Positions 34,532 through 43,528 of a stretch of 64,000 nt of DNA are shown piece after piece (position 1 is the stretch's first letter; each line of letters begins with the position of its first letter). The notes beneath the pieces were generated by a model. That model worked only from the letters and a program-made list of their open reading frames with translations, had not been told where the DNA came from and searched no databases. The DNA is from Zoogloea sp. GTDB taxonomy: Bacteria > Pseudomonadota > Gammaproteobacteria > Burkholderiales > Rhodocyclaceae. A program made the position numbers and the translations under genes. Location: the NCBI GenBank assembly GCA_016703645.1, contig JADJBR010000007.1, positions 1,116,001 to 1,180,000 of the forward strand, in the 5' to 3' direction.

Positions 34532-35053
34532 GTGTCCGCCCAACCCTTCATCCGATTCGCCCACCCCACTGACCTCCCGGCCATCCTGCGGATCCAGGCC
34601 CGCTGCTACACCGCCATCGTTCCCGAGTCCGCCACATCGATGGGGGCAAAGGTGGCCGCAGCACCCGACACCTGCTTTGTCGCCTGCCAGGGCGAGCACA
34701 TCGTCGCCTATCTGCTGGCCCTGCCCTGGCGCTTCGACGACCCACCCGGCCTCGACGCCGCCGAGTGCCGCCTCCCCGCAAGGCCCGACACCCTTTACCT
34801 GCACGACCTCGCCGTCGATCCGGAAGCCCGCGGCAGCGGCATCGCCGACATGCTGGTGGGCGCTTTCCTGGCGGCCCTGACCACGCTTTCCCTGCCCCGG
34901 GCCAGCCTGATTGCCATCCAACACTCCGCCCCCTGGTGGTCTCGCCACGGCTTCGTGCCGGTACCCGTTGCCGCCCCCTTGAGCGTACGCCTTGCCGGCT
35001 ACGGCAAGGATGCCGCCTACATGTGCCGCCTGGCGGCCACTCCCGACCCTTGA
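34532..35053 (+). CDS. GNAT-family N-acetyltransferase
   Basis: 173 residues from GTG 34532. GNAT fold with IRFAHPTDLPAILRIQ at the N-terminus and the acetyl-CoA loop LHDLAVDPEARGSGIADML. Substrate unknown. It follows the cytochrome by 54 bp; a shared transcript is possible. Confidence 0.85.
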   Translation: MSAQPFIRFAHPTDLPAILRIQARCYTAIVPESATSMGAKVAAAPDTCFVACQGEHIVAYLLALPWRFDDPPGLDAAECRLPARPDTLYLHDLAVDPEARGSGIADMLVGAFLAALTTLSLPRASLIAIQHSAPWWSRHGFVPVPVAAPLSVRLAGYGKDAAYMCRLAATPDP

Positions 35054-35091
35054 GACGGACGTAATAGCGCAACCCTGATGTGGGATACACC

Positions 35092-35529
35092 ATGAAATAC
35101 GACGACGCAAACTGGCACTGCGGGAGTGACACCTTCCCGGAGGATCAGCCGGAGGAATATGGCGCAACTCACATTGGCCTGTTCTTGAAATGGTGCTTTA
35201 TCCAGGGGTGGGCCGGTGCCCTGCACATGCGTGAGGAGCCCGACGCCGTTCACGCCGTGATCGCGGGGCGCCTGTCGGGCACGGAATTCCTCCTGACATA
35301 CTGCGACGGCAAGCTGACGAACGAATCCCTCAACGCACCGGGCAACGCTTTCGCCGAGAAGTACTACGGTGACCGAGGCTTGTATCTGCAGGACTACAGC
35401 GAGCACTTTAGTCATCACGAGTATTCATCTCCCGAGAGCGCCCATGATTTCACGGCGTTCTCGTCCCTGCTGAACGGGCGCCTCAAGAGCGGCAAATTGA
35501 CCCGGAAGCCATGGTGGAAACGATGGTGA
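35092..35529 (+). CDS. DUF7832-like cytosolic protein
   Basis: 145 residues from ATG 35092. MKYDDANWHCGSDTFPED and GATHIGLFLKWC are typical of the DUF7832 group, found scattered as single genes and sometimes near polymorphic toxins. No signal or membrane segment. No toxin gene is next to it. Function unknown. Confidence 0.75.
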   Translation: MKYDDANWHCGSDTFPEDQPEEYGATHIGLFLKWCFIQGWAGALHMREEPDAVHAVIAGRLSGTEFLLTYCDGKLTNESLNAPGNAFAEKYYGDRGLYLQDYSEHFSHHEYSSPESAHDFTAFSSLLNGRLKSGKLTRKPWWKRW

Positions 35530-35550
35530 TCGCCTGACGCTGGTTATTTA

Positions 35551-35565
35551 TAGACGGTCAGTCTA
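35551..35565. promoter_or_regulatory. AcuR operator, copy 1
   Basis: TAGAC-GGTCA-GTCTA, 11 bp before the acuR start. It shares TTTATAG...TCAGTCTAAT with the site before acuI. Probable autoregulation. Confidence 0.75.
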
Positions 35566-35575
35566 ATATAATGCG

Positions 35576-36223
35576 ATGACCGCTTCCGCCCCAAACAACA
35601 CGGCCCTGCCCCGTCGCCCCCGCGGTCGGCCGTCGCGGCACGGGCAGAGCTACGCCGACACCCGCGCGCTCCTTATCCGGCGCGGTACCGAGTTGTTGTC
35701 CCAGCGCGGCGTGAGCGCGACCAGTCTGGACGAGGTGCTGAAGTCAGTGGGCGTACCCAAGGGTTCGTTCTACCACTACTTTCCGAGCAAGGACGCGTTT
35801 GTGCTGGCCACACTGGACGCTTACGCCGACTACCTGTCGCGCAAGCTCGACCGCCATTTCACCAATCCTGCGCTGACGCCGCTTGCCCGCTTGCAGGCCT
35901 TTGTCGATGGCGCCTGTCAGGGTGTCGAGCGCTATGACTTCAGTCGCGGCTGCCTGGTCGGCAATCTGGGGCAGGAGGCCGGTTGTCTCGACGTGGCGAT
36001 CCAGACACGGCTGGAAGACATCTTCCTGCGCTGGGAGGGGCAACTGGCTGCCTGCCTGCAGCTCGCTGCCGACGACGGGGCTGTCCGCCGCGACACGGAT
36101 TGTGCCGCGCTTGCCCACGCCTTCTGGATCGGCTGGGAAGGCGCCATCCTGCGCGCCCGGCTGATGCGCTCGACGGCACCGATGCACGCCTTTTTCCAGT
36201 TGTTTCGCAAGGCCCTCGGCTGA
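35576..36223 (+). CDS. acuR: TetR-family repressor AcuR
   Basis: 215 residues. TetR helix-turn-helix (GVSATSLDEVLKSVGVPKGS followed by FYHYF) and a ligand-binding domain with FSRGCLVGNLGQEAG, typical of AcuR, the acrylate-responsive repressor of acuI. The identical-type operator before this gene and before acuI supports the pairing. Confidence 0.88.
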   Translation: MTASAPNNTALPRRPRGRPSRHGQSYADTRALLIRRGTELLSQRGVSATSLDEVLKSVGVPKGSFYHYFPSKDAFVLATLDAYADYLSRKLDRHFTNPALTPLARLQAFVDGACQGVERYDFSRGCLVGNLGQEAGCLDVAIQTRLEDIFLRWEGQLAACLQLAADDGAVRRDTDCAALAHAFWIGWEGAILRARLMRSTAPMHAFFQLFRKALG

Positions 36224-36239
36224 TTGTCTCGCCGATTTA

Positions 36240-36254
36240 TAGTCACTCAGTCTA
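36240..36254. promoter_or_regulatory. AcuR operator, copy 2
   Basis: TAGTC-ACTCA-GTCTA, 19 bp before the acuI start, one arm mismatch. Confidence 0.72.
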
Positions 36255-36273
36255 ATTACCCACGGAGGTCTCC

Positions 36274-37263
36274 ATGTTTCAGGGAATTCTGATCAGCAAG
36301 GACGACGCGGCTTACCGCGCCACGGTGCAGGCGATCGGCGAGGAAGTGCTGCCGGATGGCGATGTCACCGTCCGCATCGGATGGTCGACGCTGAACTACA
36401 AGGACGGACTGGCGATCACCGGCCGCGCGCCGGTGGTACGCCGCTTCCCGATGATCCCTGGCATCGACTTTGCGGGCACGGTGGTGGACAGCCGCCACGC
36501 GGCCTGGAAAGTCGGCGACCGTGTGCTGCTCAACGGCTGGGGCGTCGGCGAGACCCATTGCGGCGGGCTGGCCGAGATGGCGCGGGTCAAGGGCGACTGG
36601 CTGATTGCGCTGCCGGCGGAATTCTCGGCACGGCAGGCGATGGCGATCGGCACGGCTGGCTACACCGCGATGCTGTGCGTGATGGCGCTCGAATAGCACG
36701 GCGTCAAGCCGGGCGACGGCGAGGTGCTGGTCACCGGCGCCAACGGCGGCGTGGGCAGCGTCGCGATCGCGCTCCTGTCGCGGCTCGGGTATACGGTGGT
36801 GGCGTCCACCGGTCGCATGGGCGAATCGGCTTACCTGACCGGACTCGGCGCGACAACGGTGATCGACCGCAGCGAACTGTCGGCACCGGGCAAGCCGCTG
36901 GGCAAGGAACGCTGGGCCGGAGTGATTGATACGGTCGGCAGCCACACGCTGGCCAATGCCTGTGCGACGACCCGCTACGGCGGCGCGGTGGCGGCCTGCG
37001 GGCTGGCCGGGGGAATGGACTTTCCGTCGTCGGTGGCGCCCTTCATCCTGCGCGGCGTCACGCTCTGCGGTATCGACAGCGTGATGGCGCCGCTGACGGT
37101 GCGGCAGGCGGCGTGGGGCCGGCTGGCGCGCGACCTCGACCTCGCCAAGCTGGACGCGATGACCCGCGAAATCGCGCTCGCCGAGGCGCCCGCCCTGGCC
37201 GAACAGCTCCTCGCCGGGCAGGTGCGCGGTCGGCTGGTGGTCAGGCTGACCGGCGAGAACTGA
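36274..37263 (+). pseudogene. acuI: acrylyl-CoA reductase AcuI, interrupted by an amber codon
   Basis: NADPH-dependent medium-chain reductase (YhdH/AcuI) that detoxifies acrylyl-CoA to propionyl-CoA. Reading frame is continuous over 329 codons except TAG at 36694-36696, between VMALE and [18 protein letters not shown], just before the nucleotide-binding loop GANGGVGS. Both halves are otherwise intact and well conserved, with GGAGGT before the start. Either a recent nonsense mutation, a sequencing error or suppression. Without readthrough the Rossmann domain is not made from this start. Confidence 0.88.
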
Positions 37264-37290
37264 GAACGTATGAGGAAATCGTAGCGAACT
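37261..37290 (-). repeat. degenerate copy D of the post-stop repeat (one end only)
   Basis: Directly after the acuI stop. GTATGAGGAAATCGTAGCGA resembles GTGTGAAGAAATCGTCGCGA at 45731-45750. Confidence 0.4.
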
Positions 37291-37399
37291 CACGCCGCAC
37301 GATCGATTCCGGCACAGGCTCCGAGGCCTTCCTGCCCGAGGCGGCGAGCAGCCCGGCTGCCGCCCTTTCCCTTCATTTACCCCATGGGCCAATGACGAC

Positions 37400-38587
37400 A
37401 TGAACAACCAGATCCAACGCCTCAAGGTGCTCGGCGCCGGCATTTTCAGCTTGCTGCTGGTCCTCGGCGTGGCCCGCTTCTCGTATACGCCGCTCCTGCC
37501 CCTGATGCAGGAGCAGGCCGGGCTGGGCGTTGCCGCGGCGGGCTGGCTGGCGGCGATCAACTACGCCGGCTACCTGAGCGGCGCGCTGATCGCATCGCTG
37601 ATCAGCGATCTGGTGCTGAAGGACCGGCTGTTCCGGATCGGCATGGTGGTGGCGATTCTCAGCACGCTGATGATGGGCCTCAGCAATGACGTGACGGTGT
37701 GGGCGATATCGCGTTTCCTTGCCGGCCTCAGCAGTGCCGCCGGCATGCTCCTTGGCACCGGGCTGATCCTCCACTGGCTGATCCGCCACAACCACCGCAG
37801 CGAACTCGGCATCCACTTCGCCGGCATCGGTCTGGGCATAGCCGGCTGCGCCACCTTCGTCGCCGTGCTCAGCCAGTGGCTGGATTGGCGCGAGCAGTGG
37901 TTCGCCTTCACCGCCCTCGGCTGCCTTTTCCTGATCCCCGCCCTCGGCTGGCTGCCACCGCCCGACACCAGCGGGCTGACCAGCACCGGACAGAAAATGC
38001 AGGACCGCCCGCCAAGCCCGCTCTACCTGCGGATCTTCATGGCGGCCTACTTCTGCGCCGGAATCGGCTACGTGGTCAGCGCCACCTTCATCGTCGCCAT
38101 CGTCAACAAGCTGCCGGGCCTCGCCGGGCAGGGCAACCTGGTCTTTCTCGCAATCGGCCTTGGCGCGGCGCCCGCATGCATCAACTGGGATTTCATCGCC
38201 CGCCGCACGGGCGACCTCAACGCGCTGATTCTCGCCGCCATACTGCAGATCGTGGGCATCCTGCTGCCTGTACTCATCGGCGGGCTCACCGCCGCCTTGT
38301 TCGGCGCACTGCTCTTCGGCGGCACCTTCATCGGCATGGTCAGCCTGGTGCTGACGATGGCCGGCCGCTACTACCCCACCCGGCCGGCCAAGATGATGGG
38401 CAAGATGACACTTTCCTACGGTGCGGCGCAAATTCTCGGCCCTGCGGTCACCGGCACGCTGGCGACCCACTTCGGCAGCTATAACGCCGGCTTGTATTTT
38501 GCGGCGGCTGTCATGGCGATCGGCACCGTACTGTTGCTGGTGCTGAAAGTGGTCGAGCGGCGCGATGCCATGCGACTGGCGGTGTAA
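37400..38587 (+). CDS. YbfB/YjiJ-type MFS transporter
   Basis: 395 residues with about twelve membrane helices. N-terminal RFSYTPLLPLMQEQAGL and WLAAINYAGYLSGAL are typical of the YbfB/YjiJ permease group. Substrate unknown; its place after acuR-acuI suggests export or import of a related C3 acid (inference). 136 bp after acuI. Confidence 0.85.
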   Translation: MNNQIQRLKVLGAGIFSLLLVLGVARFSYTPLLPLMQEQAGLGVAAAGWLAAINYAGYLSGALIASLISDLVLKDRLFRIGMVVAILSTLMMGLSNDVTVWAISRFLAGLSSAAGMLLGTGLILHWLIRHNHRSELGIHFAGIGLGIAGCATFVAVLSQWLDWREQWFAFTALGCLFLIPALGWLPPPDTSGLTSTGQKMQDRPPSPLYLRIFMAAYFCAGIGYVVSATFIVAIVNKLPGLAGQGNLVFLAIGLGAAPACINWDFIARRTGDLNALILAAILQIVGILLPVLIGGLTAALFGALLFGGTFIGMVSLVLTMAGRYYPTRPAKMMGKMTLSYGAAQILGPAVTGTLATHFGSYNAGLYFAAAVMAIGTVLLLVLKVVERRDAMRLAV

Positions 38588-38689
38588 GTAGCAAGAGCGG
38601 GGTTGAGCTGCCCCGGCCGGCCTGCGCCGGTCGGCAAAGATGGGCGGAATCCGGCACAATCCGCGCACCCGCCAGCCCCCATTGAACCG

Positions 38690-41044
38690 ATGCGCGCGCC
38701 TCGTCACCTGATCCACCTGATTCTCCTCATCCTCATCACCGGCTGCACCACGGTGGTAAACCGCGTCCAGCTCGACCGGGAACTCGGCCGCCCCGATCCG
38801 GGCCGCTTTGATCGCCCGGCGGCAGCGCCCGCCCAGGCCCCGGACTACCAGACCCGCGTGCGCCCCATCCTCGAACGCCGCTGCGTGGCCTGCCACGCCT
38901 GCTACGACGCACCCTGCCAGCTCAAGCTCACCCGTCACGACGGCATCACCCGCGGCGCCAACGCCGAATCGATTTACGCCGGCACCCGCCTGCTGTCAGC
39001 CAGCCCCAACCGCCTTGGCTTCGACGCCCACAGCAACGCCGCGTGGCGCGACAAGGGCTTCCACCCGGTGCTCAACGAGCGGGCCGCCACCCCCCAGGCC
39101 AACCGGGACGCCAGCGTGCTTTACCGCATCCTGGCCCTCAAGCAGCGTAACCCCGGGCCCGACAGCGGCCCCCTGCCCGCCGGGCGTTTCGACTTTTCCA
39201 TCGACCGCCCGCAAACCTGCACCCGCATTGAGGGCATGCCCGACTTCGAGAAGGAGCATCCGGACTGGGGCATGCCCTTCGGCCTGCCGGCCCTCAGCAC
39301 CGCGGAGCATGACATCCTGAGCCGCTGGATCGAGGCCGGCGCCCCCTTCACCCCCCGCCCCCCACTCTCCGCCGCCCTCCGCGCCCGGCTGGAGGAATGG
39401 GAGACGCTTCTCAACGGCAACAGCCTGCGCGACCAACTGGTGGCCCGCTACATCTACGAACACTGGTATATCGGCCAGCTCTATCTCGACGACGAGCACG
39501 CGCAGCGCTTCGAGCTGGTGCGCAGCCGCAGCGCGCCCGGCCAGCCCATTGACGTCATCGCCACCCGGCGCCCCTACGATGACCCCGGCGTGGCCCGGGT
39601 CTACTACCGCCTGCGCCCGACGGACGAAACCCTGGTGGCCAAGACCCACATGCCCCTGGCGCTCGACGAAGGCCGCCGGGCGCGCCTGAAGAGATGGTTC
39701 TTCGACGCCCCCTTCACGGTCAGCAGCCTGCCCGGCTACGACCCGAAGACCGCGTCCAACCCCTTCGCCGCCTTCAAGGCACTGCCCGTGGATGCCCGCT
39801 ACCGTTTCATGCTCGACGATGCCGGCTTCACCGTGATGGGCTTCATGAAAGGGCCCGTGTGCCGCGGCCAGGTGGCCCTCAACGTCATCAATGACCACTT
39901 CTGGGTGCTGTTCTATTCGCCCGAAGGCGAAGTTGCGCGCAACACCCAGGGCCTGCTGGACAGCACCCGCCCCAACCTGCGCATGCCCGCCGAAGACGAC
40001 AGCACCACCGGCATCCTCGCCTGGAACAAGTACGCCAAGGCAGAACGCCGCTACCTGGCGACCAAGAGCGCCTTCATGGCGGGGCTGCCCCGGCTCAGGC
40101 CCCAACTGACCGATCTATGGAACGGCGATGGACGCAACCCCAACGCCGGCCTGACCGTTTTCCGTCACTTCGACAGCGCCTCGGTCATTCGCGGTCTGGC
40201 CGGTGAACAACCCCAGACCGTGCTGCTCCTGGGCTACCCCCTGCTCGAACGCATGCACTACCTGCTGGTGGCCGGATTCGACGTGTACGGCAACACCGGG
40301 CACCAGCTTGCCACCCGTCTTTACATGGATTTCCTGCGCATGGAGGGCGAAGAGAACTTCCTCACCCTGCTGCCCCTCAAGCACCGCCAGAAGGTGCTGG
40401 ATGGCTGGTACCGGGGCCGCCCCGACCCACGCATCCTCGAATTTGCCGACGCCCGCAGCTACTTTCCGGGGGAGACCGGCATGCGTTACCGCACGACCGA
40501 CCCGCTGGGTGAGCTCTATGCGGGCATTCACCGCTACCTACGCCCGGTGCGTCCGCTCCCCCTGGATCTCGCGCCCAACGGCTTGAGAGTCGAACAGGTC
40601 GGCCAGCTACGCGCCCTCAACCGCATCACCGGCAGAAGCGCCTCGCGGATGCCCGAGCACAGCCTGTTGATCGTGCACAACGGCAAAGACCCCGTCCGCG
40701 TCCTGTCACTGTTGCGCAACAGCGCCCACAGCAATGTGGCCGGACTGTTCGACGAGGACGCCCGACGCCTGCCCGATGAAGACAGCCTGATTGTCCTCGA
40801 CGGCATTGTCGGTGCCTATCCCAACGCGCTCTTTCACCTGGATGCCAGCGAGCTGCCCCGCTTCGTCCGCGCCGTGGAGACCCTCGCCAGCGACGACGAC
40901 GTGCAACGCCTTCACCAGCGCTTCGCCGTGCGTCGCACCGATGCCCGCTTCTGGCGCATCAGTGACGCCGTCCACGACTACTGGCAGTCCGTCGAACCCC
41001 GGCAAGCCGCCATCCTGGACTACAGCCGCCTGGAGAACCGCTGA
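38690..41044 (+). CDS. cti: fatty acid cis/trans isomerase, haem-binding lipoprotein
   Basis: 784 residues from ATG 38690. Lipoprotein signal (LILLILITGC), then a cytochrome-type haem site CVACH, as in Cti, which converts cis to trans unsaturated phospholipid acyl chains in the periplasm under solvent or heat stress. Length agrees with Cti. Phenol- and solvent-tolerant bacteria commonly have it. A longer start at 38603 lacks a leader and is rejected. Confidence 0.92.
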   Translation: MRAPRHLIHLILLILITGCTTVVNRVQLDRELGRPDPGRFDRPAAAPAQAPDYQTRVRPILERRCVACHACYDAPCQLKLTRHDGITRGANAESIYAGTRLLSASPNRLGFDAHSNAAWRDKGFHPVLNERAATPQANRDASVLYRILALKQRNPGPDSGPLPAGRFDFSIDRPQTCTRIEGMPDFEKEHPDWGMPFGLPALSTAEHDILSRWIEAGAPFTPRPPLSAALRARLEEWETLLNGNSLRDQLVARYIYEHWYIGQLYLDDEHAQRFELVRSRSAPGQPIDVIATRRPYDDPGVARVYYRLRPTDETLVAKTHMPLALDEGRRARLKRWFFDAPFTVSSLPGYDPKTASNPFAAFKALPVDARYRFMLDDAGFTVMGFMKGPVCRGQVALNVINDHFWVLFYSPEGEVARNTQGLLDSTRPNLRMPAEDDSTTGILAWNKYAKAERRYLATKSAFMAGLPRLRPQLTDLWNGDGRNPNAGLTVFRHFDSASVIRGLAGEQPQTVLLLGYPLLERMHYLLVAGFDVYGNTGHQLATRLYMDFLRMEGEENFLTLLPLKHRQKVLDGWYRGRPDPRILEFADARSYFPGETGMRYRTTDPLGELYAGIHRYLRPVRPLPLDLAPNGLRVEQVGQLRALNRITGRSASRMPEHSLLIVHNGKDPVRVLSLLRNSAHSNVAGLFDEDARRLPDEDSLIVLDGIVGAYPNALFHLDASELPRFVRAVETLASDDDVQRLHQRFAVRRTDARFWRISDAVHDYWQSVEPRQAAILDYSRLENR

Positions 41045-41079
41045 CCCCGGTCCGGACCGGCTCACAGACACAGAAAGCA

Positions 41080-41104
41080 CGCGGGCAGCCACTGGCTGCC
41101 CGCG
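41080..41104 (+). terminator. hairpin after cti
   Basis: CGCGGGCAGCC-ACT-GGCTGCCCGCG, a perfect 11-bp stem without a clear T-run. Confidence 0.65.
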
Positions 41105-41137
41105 CCGAAGACGCCCGGGATCAGGCTCCACGCCCCA

Positions 41138-41707
41138 TCAGGGCAGGCAGAGCTTGCCCGTCACCGATGCCGAGGTGCCGATGCTGTTGCCCAGCACATT
41201 GAGATGGCCGGTGACCTTGGCGTAAGCCCCCTTGCCGTCCGAACCCGAGATCAGGATCTGCTCCGTCACCGCGCCGGTGCTCATGGAACCATCGGCCGCC
41301 AGCTTGACCTGGGCAACGATCACATCATTGCTGTAGAGGGCCGTGCGATGCTTGCCGGTGCCGATATACACCACGCTGCGGGCGGTCTGGATGCTCTGCC
41401 GCGGCAGGGACGTGGCCGCATCGATCACCGCGGCCGGGGTTGCGGTGGGGCCGCTCAGACCCACCAGCGGCTCAGCGGTTACGCCGGCAAAACCCGTTGC
41501 CGCTGGAAAACCGACCAGGTTCAAGGCAACGCTGAAACACTGGTTCTGGTAAGCCGGAACCTGGCTGCCCAGTGCATTGATCTGGCAGGATGCATCGGGA
41601 AGCAGGCGAACGGAACCCAGCACAGGCACACAGGCAGCGCCGGCAACGCCGGAAATAAGGGCCAGGACGACGGGGGCAAGGACTCGGGAAACAACACGTG
41701 CATTCAT
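41138..41707 (-). CDS. secreted protein of unknown function
   Basis: 189 residues from ATG 41707. Signal peptide (LAPVVLALISGVAGAAC) and a mature part with four Cys, probably two disulphides, and beta-rich segments (SVVYIGTGKHRTALYSND, AYAKVTGHLNVLGNSIG). I do not recognise the family. A longer opening to 41809 is less likely since it would bury the leader. Confidence 0.7.
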   Translation of the reverse strand: MNARVVSRVLAPVVLALISGVAGAACVPVLGSVRLLPDASCQINALGSQVPAYQNQCFSVALNLVGFPAATGFAGVTAEPLVGLSGPTATPAAVIDAATSLPRQSIQTARSVVYIGTGKHRTALYSNDVIVAQVKLAADGSMSTGAVTEQILISGSDGKGAYAKVTGHLNVLGNSIGTSASVTGKLCLP

Positions 41708-42016
41708 GGGGGACACTCTCCTTGATGGACAATCGGACCAGCTACGGACCCGCGCACGACAAACGGCCGTTCTCGCAGGCACGCCGCCGTCATCATGAGC
41801 GCCAGCCACGCGCTGATGGACGTAACAGGCTTAGGCAAGCGTGACGGAATTCACGAATCCGACGGACGCACCACCTCTACCCCCGGGCGAACGTCCCGAC
41901 CCACCATCAAAAGCCCGTCTTATCGCCATATCGAATCAAGAAATTTGTGCAGCGCAGCATAATCAGGCTAAGGTAAGGCCCTTCATCCGCAGCATCGCCC
42001 GCGCGCGCCCTTGCCC
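41708..42016. other. intergenic region, no feature seen
   Basis: About 310 bp between divergent genes. It contains an AT-richer stretch near 41930-41970 that could hold promoters for either side. No palindrome or gene recognised. Confidence 0.5.
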
Positions 42017-42937
42017 ATGATCGTCCGCCCCCGCCCCACCATGCGGCAGCTCTTCTTCATCTGGAAGGGCTCCATCATTCCCCTGATCTTCCCCCAGGTC
42101 CTGTTTGTCACCGTGGTCGCCGCCCTGGTCACCCTGGCGGCGGCACTGGCCGGTCCACGCTTCCCCGACTTCGCCAGCGGCCCCTTCACCTTCCTGGGCA
42201 TTTCCCTGTCGCTCTTCCTGGGCTTTCGCAACAACGCCTGCTACGACCGCTGGTGGGAAGCCCGCAAGCACTACGGCAACCTGCTGGTGGTGATGCGCTG
42301 TCTCGCCCGCGACAGCCAGATCCTCGATGGTGACGCGGAAGGCCGCCACCAGCGCCGGGAGATCCTGCGCCTCGCCACGGCCTTCACCAAGGCACTCACC
42401 GCCCGCCTGCGCGACCGCCCCGTCGCCGATGCCGTCGCCACCGAACTGAGCGCCACCGAACTCGCGGCCTGCACCGCCGCCCGCAATCCACCCGACCACC
42501 TGCTGCGGCACATCACCAGGCTGCTGCTCGACGCACGCCGCCCCGGCCGCCTCGATTCCGTCACCTACGCCAGCCTGGCCGAGCACATCAACCAGCTCAC
42601 CGCCATCCAGGGCGCCTGCGAACGCATCCGCCACACCGCCCTGCCCTTCGCCTACACCCTGCTGCTGCACCGCACCGCGCACCTCTTCTGCATCTTGCTG
42701 CCGTTTGGCGTTGTCCACTCCCTGGGCTATGCCACCCCCCTGCTGACCGCCCTGGTGGCCTACACCTTCTTCGGCCTCGATGCCCTCGGCGACGAACTGG
42801 AAGAACCCTTTGGCACCGCCCAGAACGATCTGCCCCTGGACGCCATGACCCGCAACATCGAGATCGACCTGGCCGAATACCGGGGCCTGGAAGACGTGCC
42901 CGAGCCCTTGAAGCCGGTGGACTTCCTGCTCATGTAG
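42017..42937 (+). CDS. bestrophin-like membrane channel
   Basis: 306 residues from ATG 42017 (a TTG at 42011 is possible). Bestrophin/RFP-TM family (YneE-like): IVRPRPTMRQLFFIWKGSI, FLGFRNNACYDRWWEARK, and C-terminal GLDALGDELEEPFG, the acidic belt of the family. Four membrane helices. Bacterial members conduct ions across the inner membrane. Its stop lies in a terminator-like hairpin. Confidence 0.92.
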   Translation: MIVRPRPTMRQLFFIWKGSIIPLIFPQVLFVTVVAALVTLAAALAGPRFPDFASGPFTFLGISLSLFLGFRNNACYDRWWEARKHYGNLLVVMRCLARDSQILDGDAEGRHQRREILRLATAFTKALTARLRDRPVADAVATELSATELAACTAARNPPDHLLRHITRLLLDARRPGRLDSVTYASLAEHINQLTAIQGACERIRHTALPFAYTLLLHRTAHLFCILLPFGVVHSLGYATPLLTALVAYTFFGLDALGDELEEPFGTAQNDLPLDAMTRNIEIDLAEYRGLEDVPEPLKPVDFLLM

Positions 42938-42961
42938 GCCCGCCCCCCACGCGGCGGGCCT
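42936..42961 (+). terminator. hairpin overlapping the bestrophin stop
   Basis: AGGCCCGCC paired with GGCGGGCCT; no T-run. Confidence 0.5.
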
Positions 42962-43020
42962 CACCGCGGGCGAACACATCATTGCGGACGCATCCACCCG
43001 GCCGGCTCATCTGCGAGGGA

Positions 43021-43398
43021 TCACGCCCCGCGCCCCGGCGAATGCAGCCCGATGCGATTACCCTCGCTGTCGGCGAACATGGCGATGCTACCGATCTCCG
43101 GCGACAACTCGGTCCTGGGCATGAGCACGGTCGCGCCGGCTGCCACGGCACGGGCCAGGGGAACGGACAGATCGTCGCCACCATGGAGATAGATCACCAC
43201 CCCGTGGTCACCGGGCTTGCCTTCCGGGCAGGCCAGCAACGCGCCACCCGTGGCGGGTGCATCGCAGGGAAAGATCGCCATGTGCATGCCTTCCATCACC
43301 TCGGGCTTGAGCTCGACGGCGAAGGTGGCTTCGTAAAAGCGGCGGGCGCGATCCAGATCGCGGACGGGAATTTCAAACCAGTTGATCAAGCGCTGCAT
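43021..43398 (-). CDS. VOC-family (glyoxalase-like) protein
   Basis: 125 residues: a single VOC module (LINWFEIPVRDLDRARRFYE to IAMFADSEGNRIGLHS). The Glu/His metal positions are partly retained. Homologues are often annotated as bleomycin-resistance-like but function here is unknown. It is divergent from a WYL regulator with twin operators between them. Confidence 0.88.
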   Translation of the reverse strand: MQRLINWFEIPVRDLDRARRFYEATFAVELKPEVMEGMHMAIFPCDAPATGGALLACPEGKPGDHGVVIYLHGGDDLSVPLARAVAAGATVLMPRTELSPEIGSIAMFADSEGNRIGLHSPGRGA

Positions 43399-43444
43399 GA
43401 CCGGCTCCTTCAGATAGTGGATGGAGCAGCCAGTCTGCCCCCTG

Positions 43445-43521
43445 CCTCCTGACAGCCTCCCGTCAGGAGGCCCGGCCTCAGGTCGCCCCCGCAGCGCTAT
43501 CCTGACAGCCTTGTGTCAGGA
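43445..43521. promoter_or_regulatory. twin operators between VOC and WYL genes
   Basis: CCTCCTGAC-N8-GTCAGGAGG (43445-43470) and TCCTGACA-GCCTTG-TGTCAGGA (43500-43521), with perfect arms. They share TCCTGACAGCC. The second ends 7 bp before the regulator's ATG. Probable binding sites of the WYL protein. Confidence 0.8.
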
Positions 43522-43528
43522 GCCCCCC

